In this document: positions 33,040 to 46,693 of the stretch, in pieces
How the letters are laid out: each line of letters opens with the position of its first letter
Position numbering within the stretch: position 1 is the stretch's first letter
Assembly (NCBI GenBank): GCA_039096225.1
Contig: JBBPEB010000030.1
Location: 124,001-188,000 of the forward strand
Source of the DNA: Blastocystis sp. Blastoise
Lineage: Eukaryota > Sar > Bigyra > Opalinata > Blastocystidae
Direction: 5' to 3'
Length of the DNA: 64,000 nucleotides
Notes under the pieces: generated by a model
Told to the model about the DNA's origin: nothing
The model's input: the letters and a program-made list of their open reading frames with translations, nothing else
Database searches by the model: none
Program-made: the position numbers and the translations under genes

Positions 33040-33235
33040 AAGGTTTTTAAGAACAGAAATAGTATAATTTTTAAAATTTTCAAAAGAAAAAAACGGAAAA
33101 TATATTCTAGAACTTTCTAAAATATTCTTTTTGTATTCAGTTAAAACGAATACTAACTGGCTTTATCTAATTGTTTTCATATTTTATTCATAATTATTTT
33201 ATTATTGTTTTTTTTTTAAATAAATTAATTATACG

Positions 33236-34652
33236 ATGAATATAGAAAATATATCCGAAAATGATAATACTACTAGTATTCCCCTTCCTGATCTTGATAT
33301 TCTTGATTCTAATTTAACCCTAAATCAAGTTCTGAATCATCCTGAAGTTGAGAAAGAAAGAAGTCCTAGAAAGAAGTCCTGTGCTATAAGAAAAGTGTTT
33401 AATGGAAAGAATGGTATGAAGAAATTATCCTTATCTAGTATTAGTGCTATCACTAAAGTGTCTCCGTCTACAATAAAACGTTCTGAATGAAGATGTATCA
33501 CTTAATAATCGTGGTAATCAACATGTTCTTAATGAAAATGAAGAAGTAGAAATAATAGAATGGATTAAGTCACAAATTAATGTGAATAACTGTCCTTCGA
33601 AGAATGAAATAGCTGAAGAAATACGTAAGAGATCAATTGAAAGGTGTCGAAACGGTATTGGCTGTATGATTACTGTATCAGAAGGGTATGTAAGGAAGCT
33701 GCTTAAAAAGAATAATATTCTATTGAAAAGACCACTAACAAATTATGAAGAAAAAGCTAGACCAACAAAGAAAGATGCAAAGATACTGTATAGGAATATT
33801 CATTATGTAATAAATAAAAGAAAAATCAAAACTTCTCTTATATTCAACATGGATGAGTCATGGGTTACTCCTGGTGATAAAAGATCAAGAGTTACTGTTG
33901 CAGTTGATAATGATCATTTACCAATAACAAAACAAGGTAATAGTGTTACTCATACAACACTAATTGGTTGTATTTGTGCTGATGGTACTGCAGTTCCTTC
34001 CTCTTATGTTGTTGATCGAGATACTTATAATATTAAAGAAATAGATAAGCAAAATCTGTCCTATATAAAAGTATGGTCTGCTAAGTCTGGATGGATAAAT
34101 GCACATGTGTTATACTCATGGATTCAAGATGTTTTTCTTCCATATGTTAATAAAAAGAGAAAAGATATGAATCTTGATAGTACTAATGATTATTGTCTAC
34201 TTATTCTTGATGCTCATACAACACGTAATGATACTGATTTTCTTAGTTTATGTGAGAATAACCGTATTGATGTAATTGTACTTCCAAAAAATACTACTAG
34301 TGTCTTTCAACCGCTTGATTTAGTTATATACAATGTATATAAATCAAAATTTAGAAGATATTATAAAACAACAAATAGATATTCGTTATTAGCAGCATCT
34401 GAGGATGCTTTTAGTGAAGCTTTTACAAGAAGAAATATTTTAAGTGCATGGCAAGCTTCGAGACTTCTTATTGATGATGAGAATGAGTTTATCAAGGATT
34501 TTGATGATCGTCCCCGTAGTAAAGTAACTAGAAAATCATCTAAAGTGTCAAATAAAATCTTAACTAATATCAATAGAGAAATGATGGAGGATGAATTTAG
34601 TGATAAACTTGATAATACTGTTTCAGAAGATGAAATAATAGTTAATGAATAA
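33236..34652 (+). pseudogene. pogo/Tigger-type DDE transposase with one frameshift
   Basis: The N-terminal 84 residues (33236-33490) contain a basic helix-turn-helix start (LSLSSISAITKVSPSTIKR). The frame is then lost by one base near 33478. Coding continues in the +1 frame (VLNEDVSLNNRG...) into the 356-residue catalytic part from 33582 to 34652. That part has the DDE_1 signatures: FNMDESWVTPGD (first Asp), LLILDAHTTRND (second Asp) and VLPKNTTSVFQPLDLVIYN (third acidic residue), followed by an acidic tail. The shift could be inactivation, a sequence error, or +1 frameshifting at AAAACGTTC. All catalytic motifs are intact. Confidence 0.9.
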
Positions 34653-34766
34653 AGATATTCCTTTCTATATATATATTTTTTATTTTTTTTTTATATAATA
34701 TATCATATATATACTTATTTTTTTATAATTGTTATTAATTTATGTCAAAAAAAATTTCTTGTTTTG

Positions 34767-34920
34767 TTTTAAACAGAAAAAAGACTATTTTTATTGAAAA
34801 AATGTTATTTACATGTTTATCTTTATTAAATACAGTGAAAAAATATTTTTTCCCGTAAATATGGAAACAAAACAAAAACGGGTCACTTTGGTACAGGAGG
34901 TCACTCTGGTACAGGTACTT
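34767..34920 (-). repeat. Right terminal inverted repeat of the pogo-like element
   Basis: Exact inverted copy of the left repeat. Confidence 0.95.
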
Positions 34921-35060
34921 TATTTTAAAATTTTATAAAGTGTTTAGTCTCCGTAATATTTTTGAATTCACTTGTCTTCAAAAGATTTTTAAAGTTTAGA
35001 AACTATATACTTGTAGTTAGATTGCTTTGAAGCAAATTAAGAATACAATCATAGTTCCAA

Positions 35061-38000
35061 ATGGAATTAAGTAATTCAAATAGCACCGATTCAAATACGA
35101 AGCTATCAGCAGATGAGCTTCTGACGTAAATATCAATTTTATATGTATAATTTATATAGTCATTTGGAAACATTGTATGATCACAACAAGCGAGATCTTA
35201 TAAAAGAATATTCAGCAAGTGTTATCGCTGAATCAGACAATAAATTTGTATTTCTATGTAAATCATTTGATTCTACATATATTTATTTAGAAATATCATG
35301 GTGATAGTTCAAATCGAAATGTAGGAAGTCGATCTACTATTATTTCATTAAAATTACCACCTCCAACTTCTGATGGTCAAGGAAGTCGACAACTAAAAAG
35401 AAGACAAAATAAGAATTTCGTTACATTAAATAAACATATTTTATATCAAGAACCGCCACAATCCCGCCAAAGTAATTCTATAAAAGAACTTGTTAAAAAA
35501 GAAAAAACCTTGATAACTTCATTATCTGAGGTTCGTGATGAATTGACTTATGTTATTCCTGAAAGATATCAACCCCCTATATATAAATCTCATTGGGATT
35601 ATATACTGGATGAAATGGTATATATATTTTTAAATAAGTATTATTCAAAAATATTTTTTAGAAATATATATATGCTTTTTAAATAAATATTATTCAGTTT
35701 TTTTTTGAAATATATATATATATATATATATATTTAGTGTATTTATATATTTTAATGAAGATTTAATTAGATTATTCTATAATTAATTTTTTTTAAATAT
35801 TCTTTATTATGTACACATATTTATTAATTTTTCATATTATTAAAAGATCTTACTATTTAATTTTATTTTTTATATCTCTATATATCTATATATATATAGA
35901 AATTACTCCAAGAAGATATGTATGAAGAGAGAAAATGGAAAGTACACGCTGCCTATCGTATGGCACATGCCATTAGGGCCTTTTATTATAAGAAACAACA
36001 ATCAACAGATGTATATATATATACTTTATACAATTATATATATACTATATCTTTATTATTTTATATGATTTTGATTATTATTCTTTATTATATATAACTG
36101 ATACTATTGATATTTCATATATTAATACCTGAATTCCATTATTTATATATATAAATATTTTTAGATCAATCCTTCTCCTCTTCTTCTTCTTGAATCTCTT
36201 CCTTCTTCTCTTCCTTCTCCTCTCATATCTACTTCTTCTCTTCTTCCTCCTCTTCCTCTTATTCAACCTATACCTTTATCTTCTTCTCTTCCTCTTTCTC
36301 CTTCTCTTCCTCTCTCTCCTTCTTCATCATCATCATCACCTACTGATGAAACTAATACGACTAATACACTTAATACTACTACTACTACACCTCTTTCAAA
36401 AGATATACTACAAACTGGAATACATTCAGAAACTGGAACATCTATACCCTCATCAGATACTAAAGATACTCTTGCAGTTACAAATTCCAAACGCATAGCA
36501 CATTATCAATCGAAGATAATCACTCAATTTTGGAATAGTATTCATCAACTTAATAATCAATTTCAACAAATAAAACCATCTTCCATATCTTCACAATGTA
36601 TATATTTAATATATATATGTATATATAATTCTATATATAGATGTAAGTAAACCACAATATTTACATTATGTTATCAATGAATATAAACGTATTGAATATA
36701 TTTCGAAATCAACAAAGAATATTCATAATGGTAAGTATTGAAGATAATTTTTATTTTTGTTTTATTTATTTTATTTTATTTTATTTTATTTTTTGTTTTA
36801 TTTTATTTATTCTGTTTATTCTATTATATATATCTAAAGACCCTCCTAGTCCTAAGGCTATTTCAGATATTACTATTCCTCTTACATTCTCTATTCATCC
36901 ATGTATATCTATATAAATCTATATATATTTATATATATATATAGATTTATATCCCTCCATCTCTACATTTCAGGAACTGATTTCTATATATACATATATA
37001 TTTTCATCTACTCCTTCATCTCTTCCTATATCTACTTATCGATATATACATACACATCGATCTCTTCTTAATAAACCATTAGCATTCTTTATATACTCTG
37101 CTCTCCAACAACATGTCCCCGCGGTTATTTCAATAGATAAGGAATGGAATATGGATTTACTTTATACAACAACACTTCTTGTAGATTCTTATTCAGAGAA
37201 GACATCTCTTTATCTAGTAGATGATAGGTATATATATATATATATATATATTATTATTATTATTATTATTATTATTGTTATTACCCTAAGCCTCTCTTAT
37301 TCTTTCATCTCTATAGTCTCATTTCTGTCTATACTTCTCTATACCAAGTGATTCTTCCTTCATACACACTCTATACTATTCAATCTTATGAAGATCTTCA
37401 ACAATATTCAACAATACATACCTCATTCTCTATATATTTTATTCCTCTTTCTCTTCTGTCTTCTACAGAACCTCAATATAAAACACTCTGTAACAACTTC
37501 TTCTCTCTATTCTCTACACTTAATGTATATATACATACTACTCTATCCCAATCCCCTTATGATTATATTTCATGTTTGGGAGAACATTTATGGAGAAACA
37601 TATACTCTATTCTTATTATTATGGATCACATGAATAAAGCTAATCAAGAACACTTAACGAATCTATTATCTTTCCTCTATCAACCATGTATATATATATA
37701 TATATATATTTATTTATTTATTTTTATTAGATATTCATTTTATTCTATTGTGTATATATATATATGATTATTCTTATATATATATATATATATTATTCAT
37801 TCTTCTATTGTTTCTCCTCGTTAGTTTACCCTCCTTCATCCTTTAAGGACAGTTACCCTTCTTCCTCCTCTCTCTCTTCACTTCTTCTTTCTTCGACATA
37901 TTTTTACCCTTCTTCTTCTAGTACAAATAGTAATAATGATGATACTAATAATACTAATAATACTAATAATACTAATAATACTGCTCCTGTTTTATCAAAT

Positions 38001-40742
38001 CATTATTATACAACTCAAACCATTGTAGTCACTCCATCACCATTATTATTATCTATATATAACGCTATTCTACAAAGATCTATCCAAACTCAAGTTTCTG
38101 GAGAGAATGCGAATTACGCCACTCTGTATGAGTTAAACACGGTGTGTAATGGCTTACTTGATAATCTTATCTCATACAGAGACTCAGTCTATGTTGAACC
38201 TATCAAGTATATATATATATATGATATTTTATTTGATCTATTTTTACAGTCTATACTGTTTGTCATATATATATATATATATATAATCTTTTCTAGATTC
38301 TCTTCATATATTCTATTTTCTTATTTTTTTTGTATTCTTTTTGTATTATTTTTGTATTCTGTGATATATATATATATATATCTTATTTACATATCTTTAG
38401 ATATTCTATTCCTATTGTATCTCTTTCTATACTTTATCCTTCTCCTTTGTATTCATTAATCGCATCTACTCGTCTCTTCTATAAACATCATATTTATTTA
38501 AATAACCCATTCACATGTTCTCTTCTTGGCTCTTATAAATATACACTTATCGAAGATAACAATGAAATAATTGAGTTAATTAAAGGACATACTATTTATA
38601 AAATTCCTTTTTGGACTGAAGATAAACAGACTTTATGTGACGAAGTATATATATATATATATTCTATGATGCTGTAAAAATATATATTATTTTAACTTAT
38701 TATCTTAAAATTTTATATTTATTCTTTATTCTATATTACTATCCTATTTAATAGCTTTTTATTGATTATGATACTTATTCTTCGTCTTTTCCTTCTTGTG
38801 TTCATACTATATACAACTCATCTGTATATACACTTCCTCCTCAACTTATACTCAATTCACTTCATTATAATTGGATATATAATCAATTAGACATAGAAAA
38901 AGATACATATAATCATATTATCAATCACATACACACTCCTACAAAATCTTTCGTATATATATATCTATATATATTAGTTATAATTCTATTCTATATATAG
39001 TGTGAACAGATTCCAATAATAGAATCTCCTAAATTAAAAACACTTCTAGAACTTTGTACTATGTACAGAAAAGAACACAAACATGTCCTTCTGATGGTTC
39101 GTTCGCCTTCTTTCGCAAGTTCTATTCATCATTATCTTCATCATCATCATTTTGAAGTCATTCATTTTCTTCCTTCTTCTTCTAAAGTATCTACATCTAT
39201 TCTTAATAATAATACTATAAATCCACCTTGTTATTGGTCATCTCAACAAGTATATACTTTTAATACATCCTCCAGTTTCCCCGTGGGAATATTATGTTTA
39301 TCAGAATATGAGTCTATATTCCATATTAGTCACGAGAATCATGAATGTAATCCTAACTGTATATGTCCTTCTCTTGATATATGTATTTATATGGATGGAC
39401 CTCTTGTTGGATCTATGGAATATATATCATCTTCTATTCAAAAGAATCTTATAACTAGTGGTAGTTATAATCTAATGACTTCTATATATACAATTAAAGT
39501 CAATAATACTGTTGAAACTAATATCAATTATGAATCACAAACAAAGGAATTTGAAGAACAATGGAAACAAACATTACTTAAGTATATATATATTTATTAT
39601 TTATTTAGTTGCTTTTTATTTTTTTTATATGTATATATATTTTATTTGTATTTATATTTCGTTGGTTATATAATTTAATAAATATTTTTCAAATAGTAAA
39701 AAATCAACTGTAATATCATTACCCTGGAATGAACAAATATATAAAGATATTGAAAACTATGCAGAATCCAACCCAAGTATATATATATATTATTATAATT
39801 GTTTTTTTAATGTAATTCAATTATAATTATAATTATAATTATAATTGAATTTATTATAATTAAATTTATTATTATAATTAATTTTATTATGATAATTAAA
39901 TTTGCATAATTAAGATATTCTTCTTCTTTATGAATAACGCTATAATTATGTTTGTATATAGACTTATATAGTCTTACAGGTCCTTCTAAGTCTTATATTA
40001 TACCTACAACATGCCTCTTAAAAGATATTACTACTACAACTTCTACTACTACTACTTCATTCCCTATTCTTCCTCCTATTCCTTCTTCTATACCTAGACA
40101 GCTACGGGGTATATGTAGTTATGCATTGTATATAGATCAAATCTCCAATCAATCTTATAATCTTTCACAATATAATGGTATTTAATACTATACATATATA
40201 TATTCTATTCTTATCTAATTTTTATTTCTTATTTCCTATATATATATATAGATATTACTGAAGATGATCTTCATACTCTTCTAGATGTTCCTACAGTTAA
40301 TAAACGTTATATGAATCCATTAACATATCCTATTATAGACGAAAGTATCTATTCATCGACTACTTTATGTTTAAATCCATTAAATCCACTTGAAAAGCAA
40401 TTAAAATCATGGGAATATGCTATGAACACTTATGCTCATCAAGATACTTCTGTTGAAATCAATAGTTTAGTATATGGTATGACAGATCCAGTTAAACAAC
40501 CTGTAAATCGAATGATAAATAAAGAAGAAAATACAAAGAATCAATTAGGATTAATTGTCTCTTTTGGAAAGATAGAAGAAGAAGATAATAGAATAAAAAG
40601 ACAAAAGAAAAGATTAAGAGAATTCGATGGAGATTCGAAAAGAAAGAATACCACAAAGGTATATCATGGAATTAATGGATACATTGATTATATATATATA
40701 TAATTTATACTAAAATAGTACTTGCTTTTATTGTTATTATTA

Positions 40743-40776
<34 letters not shown>

Positions 40777-43700
40777 ATATATATATAGACATCTATTCTT
40801 CAAACATTTTCTCGTCCTTCCCTCTGGACTCTTGAAGAAGATCAAATTCTGAAATCCCTTTATCTTCTATATCATAAGAATTGGGCTATTATTGCTCAGT
40901 CACTTGCTGTTTTATCTAAAGGAAAAACTAGTAGATCTCCTAATGATTGTATACAAAGATGGAAAAAAGTATTTATATATATATGCATTATTTTATTATT
41001 ATCAGTTTCATTCATTATTATTCAATATTATTTTTAAGTATTATTATTAGTGTTATTTTATGGTATATAATAAACATAATACCATACTGTTAATATTCTT
41101 TTATACTCAATAGTTAACAGCATCTGGTGTATTCACAGATTTATCTACATCTATTGTCACTTGGAATCCTATTTCTCCTTTTATATCGCAAACACATTCT
41201 ATTACTATATTCTCTAAAGGAAAATATATGTATAGACCATTGAGAAATTATAATAAAAAGTTGATGCTTGTATATAAATCAGGAAAACCAATATCTCAAA
41301 GACAAATTATAGATAAAAAAAGAAAAAAAGATAAACAAAGTATATATAGTATATTATATTTTCATTCTTATTAGATTCTATATATAGATATATCTACTTT
41401 GAATCAAGGATTATCTTTATTAACCACTCATTCTACAACAAATACTACTGTTACTACTACCAATAATAATACTACTAATAATAATACTACTAATAATCCA
41501 ATAATATCTACTTCTCTTTCTCAAAAGCATGCTATTGATTTCTCTCATCCTTATAATCTCTCTTTTTCAGATCATATTAAATTTGAAGATAATGCTGCTC
41601 TTAAACTACATCAACGATTATGTTGTAGTGAATATATGATTCAAGATAATCCAATGAATTCAAAAACAGAAGTGAATAAGCGAAATACACAAGGAAATAA
41701 TATGACTCATTCGAATAATACTACTAATAATAATAAAAATAGAGATAATACTATGATGAAAGTTGTTCAAATAGAACAAATACCTGTGAGTCGCCCCGCT
41801 AATTATTTAGAACTTTCCCGCCAAGCTGCTAAATCTTATGGAATATGTCACATTGAAATTAGTGATCCAGCATTATTTAGTCATTTATTAGCTCCAAATC
41901 GTTCTTATTTAGATAATATCAGTGTACCTTGTGAAGAATGTCTGCAACAGGCTCGTCAGAACCTTCGATTATTATATGATGGAATGACACGTCGAAAGGA
42001 TGTTAATATTGCTGCTCTTACTGGAAAAATGAATACTAATGATGGTGTAAATCCTATTACTAATAATAATATGAATATGAATAATATGAATAATAATATG
42101 AATATGAATAATAATACAAATATGAATAATAATATGAATATGAATATGAATATGAATATGAATATGAATATGAATAATAATATGAATAATATGAATAATA
42201 ATATGAATATGAATAATAATATGAATATGAATATGAATAATAACATAAATAATATGAATATGAATAATAATATGAATATGAATAATAACATGAATATGAA
42301 TATGAATAATATGAATATGAATAATAACATGAATAATATGAATATGAATAATAACATGAATAATATGAATAATATGAATAATATGAATATGAATAATAAT
42401 ATGAATAATAATATGAATAATATGAATAATAATATGAATACTATAAATTCATCCCTTCCTCTTCAGACTGCTCCTCTTGGATCAATTCCTTTAACTGACC
42501 CTCTTCAAAGTAATAACACGGCATTACTTGCAAATAATGTCAATACTCTACCATCTACTATGTCAAGTAATACGGTTATAATGAATTCATCTACATCAAT
42601 GAATCAAACATCTACAATAGGAAATAATGACTATTCTTTAAATAATATGAAATATACAAATAATATGAATAACATGAATGGTATGAATAATATGAATGGT
42701 ATGAATAATATGAATATGAATATGAATATGAATATGAATAATATGAATAATAATATGAATATGAATAATAATATGAATAATAATATGAATAATATGAATA
42801 ATATGAATAATATGAATAATATGAATAATATGAATAATATGAATAATATGAATAATATGAATAATAATATGAATACTATAAATAATACTAATATGAATAC
42901 TATAAATAATATGAATACTATAAATAATACTAATATGAATACTATAAATAATATGAATACTATGAATGCCGACATCAATAGTAATACTCTCAATACAGAT
43001 GTAACTACTCCAATTAATACGATGAATCCTGTGAATACAACAAATACATATACATCTATCAATATAAATGAATCTATTCCTCTTTCTTCTTCTCTTCCTA
43101 CTAATAATGTAAATACATTAAATAGCCAATCTCAATATTATATGAATCCATCTACACAAATCAATACACCTATAAATACAAATAATACCCCAACAAATAC
43201 ATCTATGCAAACACAAACAGAATTACTTCCATTACCTACTAAATGGTCACAAGATCCCAATTTAGATACTATACCTATAACAAAAACATCTATTCCAAAT
43301 ACTACTATTAGCCCTTTACATTCTAAAGAAGATTCTGCTACTTCAATTATTAATTTATCTCCTTCTATTCCTCTCTCTTCAACACAATCCATTACACCTA
43401 GGACACCTACCCCTCAAAGTACATGTACTCCTCTTCTTAACTCCCCAACACAGTCTCAACCTTTCTCCTTTTCTCCTTTAGGTAATGATGGACTTTCTGA
43501 TTATTCAAACAATTCTATTTCTAAGGGATTATTAGATAATAATAAAGAAGATGAAACATCCCTTCATTTCTCCGATACTGCTAAAGATATAGAAATTCTT
43601 CCAGATCTTGGTTTATATATAGATGAAGAAGAAGGAGATAAGTTATCTTCTACTATATTAAAAGATCATATCGGAGATAATCACGGGAATGATCTCGTAA

Positions 43701-44759
43701 TATCCAATGAAACAGCAGATAATGAAAGTATTCTAACAACAACAACTACTAGTGTTACTACACCTCTTGAGTATATACCAGAAACATCCTATAGTTTACA
43801 GCGTGAAGTTTCCCTTGGTCGTGTTTTACTGTATTCCTCTTCTTCTCATCGTCACGTAATCTCTGTTATCCGTTATCGTTATCCGTACATTCAATTAGTG
43901 AAAGAACAAGAAGATGTTGAATCTCCTTCTACATCTATTGTGGATCATCTTAATATAAAGAATATATTTATTGCTAAATCTCTTCCTTCTCCTGTTTCTA
44001 CCCCATTTACACCTATTAAGGCTATTGTCAATCCATCTCAGAAATCATTCAAAACTAAAAATCTTCTTGATACGACAAGTGGATTACCTCCATTAACGGC
44101 ATTTAACGGACAATCATCTACAAATCCACTTCTATTACTTAATTATATTATTGAAAAAGAAAAACCAACTGAAATTGTATATTAATTTATAATTATATAT
44201 TAATCTATATTAAGTTATATAAATCTATTTTACTCAATTTTCTTTATATATATATAGCCATTAACAAATAACTGTCTTCCTAACTATTCTCATCCTACTA
44301 ACAATTCTTTTTCATTTAGAAATAACAATAATAATCAATGTATATATATATAATAGACTTATTATTCTTATTAAATATTATATATATATATATATATATA
44401 TGTATAGATACTAATACTGTTAACTCTACTACTAATTATTCCAAAGATCGTACAAAAGTCACACCCTCTGTACAAGGCAGAAATCAATGTAGATATATAG
44501 GCTATTTATATATATATATATATTTTCTAAATTTTTAATGTTTATTTTTATAGATAATATGTCGTTATATGGAGATAAATCTGATGTATATATATATATA
44601 TATATAATTTATATTAAAAATAATTATATATATATATAGTCTACACATGGCAATATGCAGATGGGAAGTTACTCCTTAAATGCAAGTTATAACTCAACTA
44701 ATAACAAAAATACACAACATAAAAATGATTTTGTCTATTATGGAAAAAATATGAAATAA
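35061..44759 (+). CDS. EP400/Eaf1(Vid21)-type HSA-SANT chromatin scaffold
   Basis: A very large split gene. The first exons (35061-35125, 35160-35250, 35295 onward) lead into an HSA domain at about 35575-36010 (SHWDYILDEM, then EERKWKVHAAYRMAHAIR), the actin/Arp-binding helix of SWR1, EP400 and Eaf1. A long fast-evolving middle follows. One part, around 39000-39400 (SPKLKTLLELCTMYRKEHKH, VLLMV, then GILCLSEYE and DICIYMDGPL), resembles a degenerate SNF2 helicase C lobe; no Walker A is visible. A SANT/Myb domain is encoded at 40790-40970 (SRPSLWTLEEDQI, NWAIIAQSL, CIQRWKK). A 928-residue exon (41399-44185) carries Met/Asn repeats and an EP400/Eaf1-like SYGICHIE segment. Small 3' exons end at 44757-44759. 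The expected role is a NuA4/TIP60 complex platform. Middle exon borders are approximate. Confidence 0.82.
42064..42960 (+). repeat. Met/Asn-coding trinucleotide-based repeat tracts
   Basis: Two tracts (about 42064-42441 and 42655-42960) of ATGAAT/AATAAT hexamers encode (MN)n and MNN repeats within the HSA-SANT protein. They remain in frame over hundreds of bases. Confidence 0.95.
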
Positions 44760-45284
44760 CAAACGCCGCATTTCTATATATTAAATTATCTTATACTATT
44801 ATTTTATTTTATTAAACTATATAAGCATCTCTTTACTCTACAAATAGAAACAATTCTTTTCTCACTTTTTTAAAATCATTTTTTATGTTGTCTATCAGAA
44901 AAATTTTCACTTTTTCTATTTTTTAAATACTTATTCGTTTCATTTCTTGTATCTCTGTATATTTGGTCATTGGCTCTATAACTAATATAATCTTATTTCA
45001 CTTGTTAATAAGCAAGTCTGTTTTGCAATTATTTAATAGTATGTTTTCATTGCTTTACTTTTTCTTTGTATTACATAGAAAACGGACTTACTAAGACTGT
45101 ATATCATAGCTCTTTATATCGATCTGTGCAATATTATATTTCATTAAAAAAAAAATAATTTTTTTATAAAATAATATAATTTCCCTTAAGTGAATCATTA
45201 TTTCCATGATTCTAGTTTTTCTTGTATCAGAGTGTACTACGTGTGTGATTCAGTAGATAATATACATTTGATTAGTTAATACAC
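44760..45284. other. Intergenic spacer, nothing recognised
   Basis: 525 AT-rich bases between the HSA-SANT gene and the carrier gene, holding the terminator region and the next promoter. Confidence 0.4.
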
Positions 45285-46693
45285 ATGTCAACATCTATTC
45301 ATGATAATATAAGTAAGAAACTAGTAGTTTCCCTTATTTTTTTAGCGAATTTGATATCTGGAGCATTTGCAGGTGCATCAACAGATCTTATTTTATTTCC
45401 TTTGGATACTTTAAAGACGTATATCGAAAAACATCATATTTTAAACAATAATTAGTCGTTTACAAGCACATAAATCTTCATTAAAAATCAAAACAACATC
45501 TTCTTTATTTAAGGGTCTAGCCCCTGCATTAGCTGGTAGTATTCCCTCATCTGCAATCTATTGGTGTACTTATGAAATGTCAAAAACGGTCTTTGGTTCA
45601 CAGTCTGTTCCTGAATATCTACTTCCTTTCGTTCATCTCTCTTCTGTGGCTGTCGGTATATTAATCTAGTTTTTTGATATTATTTATATATTCCTTTTTT
45701 AGCGGATATTTGCACTTGCTTAGTACGAAACCCTTTTGAAGTATTAAAAAATAATGTTCAAGTGGGTACATATAAAAATACACGTCTCGCAATGTCTGGA
45801 ATATGGAAAGTAAATGATTTTATTATTAGAAATCATTTATTATATTAGTTTGTTATCTTATAATTATTAATATAGAATCGTGGTATTTCTGGGTTTTTAA
45901 CTGGATATAAAACATTAATCATGAGAGAAATCCCTTTTGATGGAATTGAAGTATATTACTCTATATATGTTTATTATATGTATTATATATATATATATAT
46001 TAGTTTGTTCTCTATGAATATCTGAAGAGGAAATTAACTCAATATACAGTATATATATATAATTAATTTTATATATAATAATACTATTCTAAACAATAAA
46101 TATATATATATATAATTAATTTTATTCATAATAATACTATTCTAAGCAATAAATATATATATATATATAACTATTATACTTACTATAAATTAGGGTCATT
46201 CTTTATCTATATATCATAATATGTTACTGGGTAGTTTTTCAGGAGCTGTTGCTTCTTTCTGTACCACACCGTTAGATGTCGTTAAGACACGTTCAATGCT
46301 AACGGTAGTCAATACACATAAACACTCATCTTCATATATATCATTATTTACATCAATTATTCGTGTATATATATATATATTATTATTATTATTTATTAAA
46401 TTATTTTTTTGTCTATATATATATATTAAATATATATATATATAATTTCTTTAATATATATATATATACATATTTGTATATCTAACATTTTGAATTTAAT
46501 AAATTCCTAAATGAACAATTCTATTTTCTTTTTCAATTTATTATATATATATATATATATATATATTCAGGAAGAAGGCTGGCGTACTCTCTTTTCTGGG
46601 TGTGGAGCACGTGTTCTGTGGATATCTTTAGGGGGTGCAGTGTACTTTGGATCTTTTGAAGAATTTAAAAGACAAATAATGAAAATATCTTAA
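45285..46693 (+). CDS. SLC25A26: Mitochondrial S-adenosylmethionine carrier
   Basis: This is a six-helix carrier that imports S-adenosylmethionine into mitochondria. Seven or more short exons join in frame, starting MSTSIHDNITNLISGAFAGA. The three signature motifs are FPLDTLKTRLQ, VRNPFEVLKNNVQ and TPLDVVKTRSM. Features specific to this subfamily are AGSIPSSAIYWCTYE, GYKTLIMREIPFDGIEF and ISLGGAVYFGSFEEFKRQ. All introns are GT-AG and rich in TATATA. Together with TSR3 it is one of two S-adenosylmethionine-related genes here; their proximity is probably incidental. It also shows that the organism retains SAM-dependent mitochondrial functions. Confidence 0.93.

Larger units (their letters stand above)
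32886..34920 (+). mobile_element. pogo/Tigger-like DNA transposon, complete, 2035 bp
   Basis: The element runs from AAGTACCTGTACC to GGTACAGGTACTT and is flanked by TA on both sides (32884-32885 and 34921-34922), the usual Tc1/mariner-superfamily target duplication. The terminal inverted repeats are 154 bp long with no mismatch I can find. They contain two direct copies of a TGTACCArAGTGACC box (r = purine), likely transposase-binding sites. A transposase gene lies between them. Perfect repeats indicate a recent insertion. Confidence 0.95.

Noticed and set aside
41956-43062. Antisense ORFs rich in Leu/Phe/Ile opposite the Met/Asn repeats
   Set aside because: They are shadows of the ATGAAT repeats in the HSA-SANT gene.
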